Shown here in pieces: positions 53,001 through 61,500 of a stretch of 64,000 bases of DNA. The notes beneath the pieces are model-generated. The model saw only the letters and a list, made by a program, of their open reading frames with translations, ran no database searches and was not told the DNA's origin. Source of the stretch: Candidatus Howiella intestinavium (GTDB lineage Bacteria; Bacillota; Clostridia; Oscillospirales; Acutalibacteraceae). Position numbers and translations under genes: made by a program. The DNA lies in NCBI GenBank assembly GCA_904420585.1, contig CAJFVX010000018.1, positions 16,934 through 80,933 on the forward strand, read 5' to 3'. Positions within the stretch are counted from its first letter, which is position 1. Each line of letters opens with the position of its first letter.

Positions 53001-55032
53001 GAATACGGGAACGGCTATGGATGAGGATTGGATGGAGGAATCTTATCGTCCCTCCGGCTGGACAACCGGCAAGATTGACGGTGTATCCTACGACCCCGGC
53101 CTGCAGATTTGGGCGCGCAAGACCTTTACCATAGACGATTCCATTGATCTGAACAACAAGAAGCTGCACCTGAACATCAAGTATGACGAGAACCCGGTCA
53201 TTTACATCAACGGCAACTTGGTTTTCTCGGCAGAGGGCTTTAATGACAAGTACCATACGGAGGCTCTCTACGACTGCACCAAATACCTGAAGCGTGGCGA
53301 GAACACCATTGCGGTCAGCTGCTTCAATACCGGAGGCGGTTCTTGTATTGATATCGGCATGTTTATCCGCGATATACAGACGCCGATTTCCTTTGAGAAT
53401 GTTGACATTGTGGGTCAGCGGCAGGAGAAATTCTGGCCCCTGTCCTACCTGGTTCTGACCGGTTCTACGGCCAACAATGACAACTGGAAGGCTCTGACCA
53501 CCAATCGGTTCACCAACTATGTTTCTTCCATGAGCCAGAACGGCATCCTGGAGCCCCGGCAGTACGGTTCCTGCAAGAGCAATATCATGACCATGCTGCG
53601 GGAGAACCACCAGGGCGTCAACCTGACCGACGAGCAGCTGCGGACCATCGCCGCCTGGATCGATCTGGAAGTGCCCTGCTACGGTTCCTATGACGAAAAC
53701 GTGGATTGGAACGGCAACCAGATCCGCGAGGCCGACGAAAAGGTCAACAAGCGGAACTTCAACGACATGGTCAACGAACAGCACATGAAGGCCAGGGCTG
53801 GTCTGCTGGAGGGTGAAATCAACGTAACCTACACCGGCAGCGGCCGGACGCTGACCAGCAAGGCGGATGGTTTTGTAGAGATGTACGTGGATCAGAAGTA
53901 CCAGAACGGCGACACCATCACGGTCGAGCTGCCCGAGGGCGAGCAGTACCTGATGTTCTCTCTGTCCAGCCGTATCGGCGAGTCCCTGATTTACGTGCCT
54001 GACGGAACCTTCACCTATACGCTGTCCAACATCCAGACCGTGTTCCCCAAAACGGTGAACCCGTCTATGGGCGTATCGTATACGACCAACACCATCACCG
54101 CCCGCGTGGCCACGGAAGAGGATTTGCAGACCCGGCACAACCTGGCGCGCAACTCCTACGACCTGAAGAATGCCACCGGCGCCTATCCCCATGTGACCAC
54201 CAGTACGGACTGCCGCAACCAGGCGGATTTCGAGGGCCGCAACGCCATTGACGGTTTCCACAACAACAAGGGCCACGGCGGCTATTCGGCCCAGTCCTGG
54301 GGTCCGGAACTGCAGCGGGATGATCCCTTTGAGCAGCAGTACCTCCAGGTAGACTTCGGCCGCGAGGTATACGCGGATGAGGTACGGATTAACATCCGTG
54401 CAGACTTCCCGCATGATACCTACTACACCAGCGCCACCCTGGAGTTCTCCGACGGCTCCACCGAAGAGATCCAGATGCGCAAGACTGCGGATGCCCAGGT
54501 CTTCACCTTTGAACCCCGTGAAACCAGCTATGTGAAGATCAAGGATCTGCGGGTTGTGGATCAGAACGGCGATGACTGGGCCGGTATCACCGAGTTTGAG
54601 GTGTACGGCACCGAGAACGAGCCGACCGAAGAGCCCGGTGAAGTGGAATGGACGCTGGATGAGCAGAATGCTACCGTTTCCGGTATGCCTATGGGCACCA
54701 CGGTTGCCGAGTTTATCGCCGGCTTCGGCGGTGCGGATGTCACGGTGACCAGCGCTTCCGGCGGGACGGTTTCCGCTTCCGCTCCGGTGGGTACCGGCAT
54801 GCTGGCCACCTATAACGGCGTGACCTACACCGTTGCGGTGCAGGGTGACCTGAATGGCGACGGCACCATTAGTATCCAGGATATTATGTCGGCTTGCCGT
54901 GTTCTGGCACGGAATGCGCTCCAGATATCTCCCACGCCTGTGGAGATGCTGGCAGCGGATCTGACGGAAAACGGCAGAGTTGCAATTGATGACGTCATGT
55001 CTTTGTGCAGACTGCTGGCACGAAAGGCATAA
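50080..55032 (+). CDS. Secreted HzsA-like di-heme cytochrome with sugar-binding-like modules and dockerin
   Basis: A 1650-residue secreted protein with a signal peptide (1-35). A propeller-like domain (about 55-470) leads into a segment resembling the middle domain of hydrazine synthase alpha-like proteins (RPSMVNYATDTGTYY, NGSWDVKRVLGVVPIEEDGSA, MRSWSTLMPNE). Haem sites are C560-V-G-C563-H564 and C625-V-Q-C628-H629. Three beta-sandwich repeats follow (about 655-800, 807-960 and 965-1105). The cytochrome family resumes at about 1110-1230 (YGSCKSNIMTML, then IAAWIDLEVPCYGSY). A discoidin/DUF7402-like domain (about 1355-1515) and a dockerin (1588-1650) end it. The second calcium loop (DLTENGRVAIDD) is degenerate. 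The dockerin would attach an extracellular cytochrome to a cohesin complex. Reaction unknown. Confidence 0.85.
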   Translation: MNTKRILSAVVSAALLFTSLFSTAGTGTITASAADVTTETLESSQLLDDLMDTATSFIAVRHYQLGGSHYAYTEYLNEVNGGNADNTNGPELGYYKAGSQLVLVELEADRGGDVKKTETILIDSVEGMIRDPDVSADGERVLFSWKQSETDDFHLYEANIEELRDDATAYRQLTFGSGDSQTEPKYLPNGNIIFSCSKITQTIDCWYVPVSNLYICGPNGENMVRVGYDQVHTTYPTVTEDGRVLYTRWDYNDRNQMYIQGVFQMMPDGTNQTEVYGNDPSGFVTSFLHTRAIPGTTDKYMTIGSGHHTRQLGKLMIIDTSKGRNSIDAVDYVFQNDPGNDPKTTINKDGFGQSGYVYKYPYPLNENEFLVAFATGRQGTNDLDTPFSIYLMNTSNERIELVKPAVQERPNGQTVTIPASQIVPIMTREMFVRPSMVNYATDTGTYYMSNVYEGEGMEGVEFGEAKQLRVVALEYRSYAIGATQGSGTGTSDPYSPIATGNGSWDVKRVLGVVPIEEDGSALFKVPANTPIYFQVLDEKGEVIQTMRSWSTLMPNETFSCVGCHEDKNTVPPAASKNTTIAMNKGVQEIQPESWQDPDLDPYDPYGSDNAFSYLEEVQPILDESCVQCHSNTQEAFDQIGLGSSAGNTIDTPTTIISQRDEWTYTFDQPAGTSWRRADFDDSAWETSYAPFGMDTVAPGSPNTIWDTDSIWMRKTVQLNQAHLQDMDLYFQVANAGAITIYVNGSRVYSSRDGVSDYTEVEIDERMKAQMEIGQNTIAIEADAGSAGQFVDVALLAKNAENTIEIFNTGETWDYFTASSENAVASDWNQINFNDRTWKSGRTPIGDREGAVTSWTGDNVYLWARKEFTLTSSQLEELKGATLIANTWYDDDPVFYINGHEVFSDPGKWVDNYADKTLSEDAADYLVEGTNVFAVRLHQHEGGRQMDLGLTARTRTVNEQILFDVSQSDWQYTIRNTGTAMDEDWMEESYRPSGWTTGKIDGVSYDPGLQIWARKTFTIDDSIDLNNKKLHLNIKYDENPVIYINGNLVFSAEGFNDKYHTEALYDCTKYLKRGENTIAVSCFNTGGGSCIDIGMFIRDIQTPISFENVDIVGQRQEKFWPLSYLVLTGSTANNDNWKALTTNRFTNYVSSMSQNGILEPRQYGSCKSNIMTMLRENHQGVNLTDEQLRTIAAWIDLEVPCYGSYDENVDWNGNQIREADEKVNKRNFNDMVNEQHMKARAGLLEGEINVTYTGSGRTLTSKADGFVEMYVDQKYQNGDTITVELPEGEQYLMFSLSSRIGESLIYVPDGTFTYTLSNIQTVFPKTVNPSMGVSYTTNTITARVATEEDLQTRHNLARNSYDLKNATGAYPHVTTSTDCRNQADFEGRNAIDGFHNNKGHGGYSAQSWGPELQRDDPFEQQYLQVDFGREVYADEVRINIRADFPHDTYYTSATLEFSDGSTEEIQMRKTADAQVFTFEPRETSYVKIKDLRVVDQNGDDWAGITEFEVYGTENEPTEEPGEVEWTLDEQNATVSGMPMGTTVAEFIAGFGGADVTVTSASGGTVSASAPVGTGMLATYNGVTYTVAVQGDLNGDGTISIQDIMSACRVLARNALQISPTPVEMLAADLTENGRVAIDDVMSLCRLLARKA

Positions 55033-55069
55033 GCTTTCCTGACATTCGGCACATGAAATTGTCCCTTCC

Positions 55070-55145
55070 GTTCTGCGGCGGAACACCGCCGCAGAACGAT
55101 AGGACGCATAAAAGGAGCGGCGCCGCTTATGCGGTGCCGCTTTTT
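55070..55145 (+). terminator. Two tandem hairpins after the dockerin cytochrome
   Basis: Stem 1 is GTTCTGCGGCG (55070-55080) with 55087-55097. Stem 2 is AGCGGCGCCGC (55116-55126) with 55131-55141, followed by TTTTT. The second is a good intrinsic terminator. Confidence 0.85.
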
Positions 55146-55215
55146 CTGTCGGTATCTTTGCTGGAGTACCCTTGCATTATTTAATCGGGATAAAATGCGA
55201 AGCCTCTGACGCAGA

Positions 55216-55257
55216 AATCCTCCTGACATGGAAATGCTTCCTGTCAGGAGGATTTTT
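55216..55257. terminator. Terminator between the cytochrome cassette and the FAD oxidoreductase
   Basis: A 13-pair stem AATCCTCCTGACA (55216-55228) with 55242-55254, followed by TTT on the plus strand. It lies 30 bases after the FAD gene end and may work both ways. Confidence 0.75.
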
Positions 55258-55287
55258 AGAAAAATGAATAGGCGCAAGGACACCGGC

Positions 55288-56655
55288 CTACATCTGCACA
55301 TCTTCGCCCAAATAAGCCCCTTCTTCCAACAGCCGGCGCCGGAGGCGGACAACATCTACAGCGTGTACGTCGCCGCTGCAGTCCTGCATGGCGTGGCAGG
55401 CGGCCATGCCGGCAGCCTCCCCGGTACACAGACAGGCGGGCATAACCCGTACGCTGCCCTGGATTTGCCGGTCACAGGAGATGGGGCGGCCGGCTACCAG
55501 CAGGTTGCGCAGACCCTTGGGTGTCAGACAGCGGTAGGGAATGCCGTGGGATTCCCCCTTTTGATAGCGGAACTGGGTCTTATGCAGGTCGGCCTGCTGC
55601 CGGGCCGAAAGGATGGCCCCCGCCTTGCCGGGGTGCACGTCCATATAATAGCTGTTGCGGCAGATATCATCCGGGAACGAGGCCCGGGCGACGTAGTCCT
55701 GACCGGTGAGCTGATAGTCCCCCACAATCCGGCGGCTTTCCCGGACGCCCATAAGGGGAGCGGTGGACACAAGGAAGGAGGAGGCAAAGGCGGAGGGGAA
55801 GTATTTGGCCAGGGCCTCCCGGTACTGGCGGGCGATTTCCCGCCCTTCCCGTACGGCCGCCGACAGAGCCGCCGGATCGGTGGCGTCCAGTTCAAAAATA
55901 TGCCCGGCGTTGAATCCCACCGTCCGGGGGCCTATGAGGTTATTGCAGAGATGGGTGTCTGCAATGGCGGGAAAGGCCGGATCGGCGGCAATTTGATACA
56001 CGATGCTCTCCGGATTATTGGGGTGGATCCCGCCATGATGCCGTCCGCTGGCTGGGTCGTATAAATAGGCGTATTCGTCCACATTGGTCAGGATAAAGCA
56101 GTGGGTGGCCGCCATAATATCCGGGTTGCCCTGCTGCTCAAAGGAAGCGCCGGCCATGACGGCCAAATCCCCGTCGCCGGTGCAGTCTACAAATACCTTT
56201 GCCGTATAAGCGGAAATCCCGGCTTTATTGGCTACCAGAAGGGCCGATACCTCTCCCTCCCGGGCCTCCACGCCGCAGAGGGTGCTGCCGAATAGGACCT
56301 CTGCTCCGGCGTCGGAAACCAGATGATCGTAAATCTGTTTCAGGGCTTCGGCGTTGATGGCCACCCAATCCATGTCGCCCGCCCCCTGGTGGGGGACGGC
56401 GGCTTTGGCGGCGGTAAAGACCTTTTCGGCGATGCCGCCGTAGATAATCTTCTCCTTGTCGGAAAAGGGGCACCAGGCGGGTACCAGTCCGGCCGTGCCC
56501 ATACCGCCCAGGGCATAGGTGGACTCGATGAGCAGGGTTTTTGCGCCTTCCCTTGCGGCGGCCGCCGCAGCCGCACAGCCGGCCGGCCCGCCCCCGGCCA
56601 CGATGACGTCATATGCCGTATGCAGCGGAACGCTGCGGGAAATCTGCAATTCCAT
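55288..56655 (-). CDS. FAD-dependent oxidoreductase
   Basis: A 455-residue flavoprotein of the FAD_oxidored type. The dinucleotide-binding motif VIVAGGGPAGCAAA lies near residue 16, followed by LLIESTYALGGMGTAG. FVDCTGDGDLAVMAGA and the C-terminal LLVAGRPISCDRQIQGSVRVMPACLCTGEAAG are family hallmarks. There is no signal peptide. It probably oxidises or reduces a sugar or related metabolite. It is convergent with the cytochrome cassette and separated by terminators, so any link is by location only. GGAGG lies seven bases before the ATG. Confidence 0.88.
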   Translation of the reverse strand: MELQISRSVPLHTAYDVIVAGGGPAGCAAAAAAAREGAKTLLIESTYALGGMGTAGLVPAWCPFSDKEKIIYGGIAEKVFTAAKAAVPHQGAGDMDWVAINAEALKQIYDHLVSDAGAEVLFGSTLCGVEAREGEVSALLVANKAGISAYTAKVFVDCTGDGDLAVMAGASFEQQGNPDIMAATHCFILTNVDEYAYLYDPASGRHHGGIHPNNPESIVYQIAADPAFPAIADTHLCNNLIGPRTVGFNAGHIFELDATDPAALSAAVREGREIARQYREALAKYFPSAFASSFLVSTAPLMGVRESRRIVGDYQLTGQDYVARASFPDDICRNSYYMDVHPGKAGAILSARQQADLHKTQFRYQKGESHGIPYRCLTPKGLRNLLVAGRPISCDRQIQGSVRVMPACLCTGEAAGMAACHAMQDCSGDVHAVDVVRLRRRLLEEGAYLGEDVQM

Positions 56656-56694
56656 TCATTCTCCTCCTTCATGAAAGACAGCCGAATAGCCATA

Positions 56695-56722
56695 CAGCCG
56701 CCTGCTGGGAAACAGGCGGCTG
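56695..56722. terminator. Hairpin after prs
   Basis: A ten-pair stem CAGCCGCCTG (56695-56704) with CAGGCGGCTG (56713-56722), 26 bases after the prs stop and before the FAD gene. There is no T tract. Confidence 0.5.
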
Positions 56723-56747
56723 CAAATAGTAATTTCAAAAGGGTATT

Positions 56748-57887
56748 TTATTTTTGCGCCAGGGCCTCACGGTGCTTGGCCACGGCCTTTTTGATGCGGT
56801 CCACAGGATTCAGCAGTTCGCTGATGGAGTTGTCGTAATTCAGGGTATCGATGAGATAGGCCACATACTTGGACATATCCACCCGGGTGTACCATTCCCG
56901 ATGCAGCAGCTCGTCATCGCCATATACCAGGTTGGTGGTAAAGATCTTGTCAATAAGCCCCTTCTGATAGAACTCGTCAAAACGGGCGAGGCCGTCCACA
57001 AACAGGCCGAAGGTGGCGAAGGCGAAAATCCGGCGGGCCTTCTTTTCCTTCAGGCGGGCGGCGATATCCAGCATGGATTCACCCGAGGCTATCATATCGT
57101 CCACGATGATAACGTCCTTGCCGGCCACGTCGTTCCCCAGGAACTCGTGGGCCTCGATGGGATTGCGGCCGTTGACCACCACCGAATAGTTCCGGCGCTT
57201 GTAGAACATGCCCATTTCCACACCCAGCACGGAGGAATAGTAGATGCAGCGGTTCATGCCGCCCTCGTCGGGGGAGATGAACATCAGGTGCTCCCGATCC
57301 AGCTGGATGTCGGGCTCGGCCTTGATAAGGGCCTTGATCATCTGGTAGGCGGCCTGCACATTGTCGAAGCCGTGGAGGGGGATGGCGTTCTGGATGCGGG
57401 GATCGTGGGCGTCAAAGGTCAGGATGTTGGACACGCCCATGCTTACCAGCTCCTGCAGGGCCAGGGCGGAGTCCAGGGACTCCCGAGTGGTGCGGCGGTG
57501 CTGGCGGCCCTCGTAGAGCATGGGCATAATCACCGTAATTCGGCGGGCCTTGCCGCCCAGGGCCGCGATAATCCGCTTGAGATCCTGATAGTGCTCGTCA
57601 GGGCTCATGGGAACTACCTGGTTGTACATTTTATAGGTGACGCCGTGGTTGAAAACGTCGCAGATAATATACACATCCAGACCGCGGGCTGTGTGTTTAA
57701 TCACACCCTTGGCCTCGCCGGAGCCAAAACGGGGGCACTCCACCGGAACGATAAAGGTGCCGGCTTCCGGGGTATCCCGCCACTGCATCAGATAGTTGTC
57801 AACCTTTTTCGAGATATCCTCGCATCCGCGCATACTGATGATACCCAATTCCCCGAAGGGGGTGTGCTTAAAATCGATGGTAGCCAT
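56748..57887 (-). CDS. prs: Ribose-phosphate pyrophosphokinase
   Basis: A 379-residue PRPP synthetase making the phosphoribosyl donor for purine, pyrimidine and His synthesis. It has the PRPP-binding loop VIIVDDMIASGESM and the metal-binding region TFDAHDPRIQNAIP, which differs from the usual DLHA-x-QIQGFF. The protein is about 60 residues longer than E. coli-type Prs, with extra sequence near both ends. This long form is common in Clostridia. GGAGG precedes the ATG. Confidence 0.93.
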   Translation of the reverse strand: MATIDFKHTPFGELGIISMRGCEDISKKVDNYLMQWRDTPEAGTFIVPVECPRFGSGEAKGVIKHTARGLDVYIICDVFNHGVTYKMYNQVVPMSPDEHYQDLKRIIAALGGKARRITVIMPMLYEGRQHRRTTRESLDSALALQELVSMGVSNILTFDAHDPRIQNAIPLHGFDNVQAAYQMIKALIKAEPDIQLDREHLMFISPDEGGMNRCIYYSSVLGVEMGMFYKRRNYSVVVNGRNPIEAHEFLGNDVAGKDVIIVDDMIASGESMLDIAARLKEKKARRIFAFATFGLFVDGLARFDEFYQKGLIDKIFTTNLVYGDDELLHREWYTRVDMSKYVAYLIDTLNYDNSISELLNPVDRIKKAVAKHREALAQK

Positions 57888-58104
57888 TTTTTATCCTCCC
57901 GTTTTCAGTAGGGCTGCCGGCGCATGGGACGACAGCATGTATTTCTATTTTATCTTACCACATCTTTGATTCCGAAAAAAGGCCTCTTTCCGAATTTATT
58001 ATAAAAAAAGCAGATTTCCGGTCAGGAGATGAAATATTTTGGAAAAGAGAAGGGAGGCGCGAAAACAGGATGGCCCGGCGGGCATGGGAATCGGTGAAAA
58101 AAGG

Positions 58105-58133
58105 TTGACACCCCATCAAAGCTATGATAAAAT
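58105..58133 (+). promoter_or_regulatory. tRNA promoter
   Basis: TTGACA (58105-58110), 17-base spacer, TAAAAT (58128-58133). It ends 18 bases before tRNA-Gly and probably transcribes both tRNA genes. Confidence 0.8.
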
Positions 58134-58151
58134 ATGACCTGTTCCAAAAGT

Positions 58152-58225
<74 letters not shown>

Positions 58226-58304
58226 CATACCGGCAGATGCGTCCCGGGGCTCGCGGCCAATCAGGCGAGGGAAGCCGGGGCGCTTGTTTTTGCATTTATC
58301 ATAT

Positions 58305-58381
58305 GCGCCTGTAGCTCAACTGGATAGAGCAACTGCCTTCTAAGCAGTAGGTCGGGGGTTCGAGTCCCTCCAGGCGTGCCA
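58305..58381 (+). tRNA. tRNA-Arg (anticodon TCT)
   Basis: Full cloverleaf with acceptor GCGCCTG/CAGGCGT (one G-T pair), anticodon stem ACTGC/GCAGT with loop CTTCTAA, T-loop GGTTCGAGTCC, and encoded CCA. Confidence 0.97.
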
Positions 58382-58406
58382 GCGGCCAGCCGCCGCTGCC
58401 AAAAAG

Positions 58407-58437
58407 CGCACCTCACGAAAGTGGGGTGCGTTTTTTT
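58407..58437 (+). terminator. Terminator of the tRNA unit
   Basis: A ten-pair stem CGCACCTCAC (58407-58416), GAAA loop, GTGGGGTGCG, followed by seven T. Confidence 0.95.
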
Positions 58438-58537
58438 GGCAAAAAGCATCCAACGATTCAACTTTGTAAAAAGCATAATCGTGATTGCAAATAATAAACA
58501 ATATACAAAAAATATTTCGCATTATGATAAATTTATT

Positions 58538-58543
58538 TATAAT
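58538..58543 (+). promoter_or_regulatory. Possible -10 of the rhamnosidase gene
   Basis: TATAAT at 58538-58543 in a very AT-rich upstream region, 44 bases before the start codon. No good -35 is seen, so the promoter may need an activator. Confidence 0.4.
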
Positions 58544-58586
58544 CTACATATAAGATTTCCGGTATATACAACAGGAGGGAGTTTAC

Positions 58587-61500
58587 ATGAAAAGAGCGCA
58601 CCGGATTTTATCCATGTTTTTATCATCCGTGCTTCTGTTTTCCACCATGGGGCCGGCCTTTGCCTTTGCATCCCAACCGGCGGATACGGCGATCACCCAA
58701 TGCAAAGTGAATGACGCGGTCAATCCCATGGGGATTGATACGCAGCAGCCGATTTTCAGCTGGAAAATGGAATCGGACGTGGTGGGACAGTGCCAAACCG
58801 CCTATCAGATCCTGGTTTCGTCCGATCCGGATTTTTCGGATGACGAAAAACAGGTATGGGACAGCGGCCGGGTGGAAGACAGCCGTTCGGTGGGGATCGA
58901 GTATCAGGGCGACCCCTTAAGCCCCATGACCGCTTATTACTGGTATGTCACCGTGTGGGATAAGGACGGGCAGAAGATATCCTCCGAGCCTGCCAGCTTT
59001 GAAATGGGCATTTTTGGAGCCGACGCCTGGGATGGTTCCCAGTGGATCCAGGTGGGCAAGCCGGTGAGCCTGCACTACACGGTAGAGGCCGACGTCCGGG
59101 TTGAAAAGGGCGCTTTCGGGCTGGTCTTCAACGCGGTGGACGCCTCCAACCTCTACATGTGGCAGCTGAATATCAGCGACGGGAGCACCGTCCAGCTCAA
59201 GCCCCACTACAAAAAGGCGGGCACCTATACCGTAATTTCTGACCATACAAAAGACGTCACCTGGGCGGTGGAGGGCGGCTTTGACGGTATCAAAGCCGCC
59301 GACCAGCACTTTGCGGTAGAAGTGACCGAAACTGCCATTCTCACCTATGTAAACGACAATCTGGTGGATACCATCCCCTTAAGCGAACTGAGTGCCATAG
59401 GGGTTTCCTGGAATGTGGAAAAGGTGGGATTCCGCTCGGATAAGAACGGCAATGAAAGCGCCAGCCTGGACAATCTGACGGTCACCGACTATGTCTCCGA
59501 TCCGGAAGGGGCGGTTCTGCGCAGCTATACCTTTGACGAGGGTGAAAACCCTCTGACCGGCGGCAGCCTGCGGGACGGCAGGCTTTACACCGAAAACACC
59601 GCCGGCAGCGAACTTGTGGCCTGTGAGACCACGGCCCCGGCCAGACCCGCCCTGCACTATGTGGTGGAGGCCGACGTGACCTGTTTAGAGGCGGGTATCG
59701 GTATTGTCTTCAACGCCACGGATTATGACAATTTCTACATGTGGCAGTTCAACACGGCCAACGAGCCGGGTAAGGTGCTGCTCCGTCCCCACGTCTGGAA
59801 AAACGGAGAGGTAACCAACTTTGACAGCACCAGCCACAAGGTGGACGTCACCAACCTGGTGGGCGGCGTGGATGGCTTTAAAACGGAAGCCGTCCATGTA
59901 AAAATCGACGTGACGGATACGGCTATAACCACCTATCTCAACGATACGCTGGCGGACACCTTCCCCATAGACCAGCTCACCGGCGCACCTGCCCCCACGG
60001 CCGGGAAAATCGGTTTCCGCTCCGACCACGGCGACCATGTGGAGAGCGGCATCATCGACAACCTGACCATGTCCAGCTGCAATTCGCTGTCCGACCAGCC
60101 CACGGTGGTTTACGCCTATGACTTCGACGACGGGGAGAACCCCTTTGACGTGGGCGTGGTGGAAGAGGGACAGCTGTATACCCGCAATCCGGAGGACGGC
60201 ACCTGGGTGGGCCTGGACATCGAAAAGGGAACCGCCCTTTTCCGCAAGGCCTTTACGCCCGAAAAGGAAATCGCGTCAGCCAGGGTCTACGCCACCGCTC
60301 TGGGGGTCTACGACCTCTACCTCAACGGACAGCGGGTGGGGAATAAGATTGACGGGGAAATGGTGTACGACGAACTCAAGCCCTATTTCACCCAGGCGCC
60401 GGTACACGTTATGTACCAGACCTATGACGTCACCGAGATGGTGCAGGCGGGGCAGAACGCCCTGTCGGCCAATGTATCCAGCGGCTGGTGGTCGGGCAAC
60501 ATCAACGGCACCCCCTTCGGCACGGGTACCGGCTTCCGGGCCAAACTGGTGCTCACCTTCCAGGATGGCACCCGGCAGGTTGTGGGGACCGATACAAACT
60601 GGAAGACCACCATGGGCGGCCCCGTGGTGGAAGCGGATATTTACAACGGGGAAACCTATGACGCCAACCGGAGCGTCGCCTGGCGGCAGGCGGATTTCGA
60701 GGATACCGCCTGGGCCGACGCCATGCTCCGTTCGGATTTCACCGGAGAAATCATCGCCCAGCAGGGCCCCGGCATCCGCGTTCGGGAGGATCTTACCCTG
60801 TATCCCAAGAGCATCACGGTGTACGACGGCGCTGTGGACGCCAATGAACAGCAGTACGGCCGGATCAACGTGGTGGGCACCTATGAGGACGGGGAGGTCA
60901 TCCACCTGAAAAAGGGCGAGACCGCCATCTTCGACTTCGGCCAGAACGCGGCGGGCGTGCCCGAAATCACCGTGCAGGGAAAGGCCGGCACAACGGTCTA
61001 TATGCACGGCGGCGAGATGCTCAACGACAACAACGGCTTAAAATCCCGGGGCAACGACGGCCCGGAAGGCAGTATTTACTTTGCCAACCTGCGCACGGCG
61101 GAAGCCACCAGCACCTACATCATGTCGGGGGATCCCCAGGGGGAAACCTATCACTCCACCTTTACCTATTACGGCTATCAGTATCTGGCCGTAACGGCCA
61201 CCGAGGATGTGGATATCCTCGGCATGAAGACCCTGGTGCTCACCTCGGTGGAAGAGGATACCGGTACCATTTCCACCTCCAACGCCGACGTCAACCGGCT
61301 GTTCTCCAACATCCGCTGGAGCATGTACAGCAATTACGTGGGCGTGCCCACCGACTGCCCCCAGCGGGATGAGCGCCTGGGCTGGTCGGCCGATACCCAG
61401 ATTTTCTCCATCACCGGCTCCTACAACGCCGACGCCAAGGCCTTTCTGGAGCGGTGGCTGCTCTGCCTGCGGGACGCCCAGCAGAGCGACGGCCAGTACA

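Noticed and set aside
50080..55032. True hydrazine synthase and anammox metabolism
   Set aside because: Only the alpha-like family resemblance is present. There are no beta and gamma subunits nearby and the gene context is glycan degradation, so the anammox reaction is unlikely.
50113..55086. A 1657-codon open frame on the minus strand opposite the dockerin cytochrome
   Set aside because: The plus-strand frame has a signal peptide, haem motifs and a dockerin. The opposite frame has no recognisable domain or ribosome site and is a by-product of codon bias.
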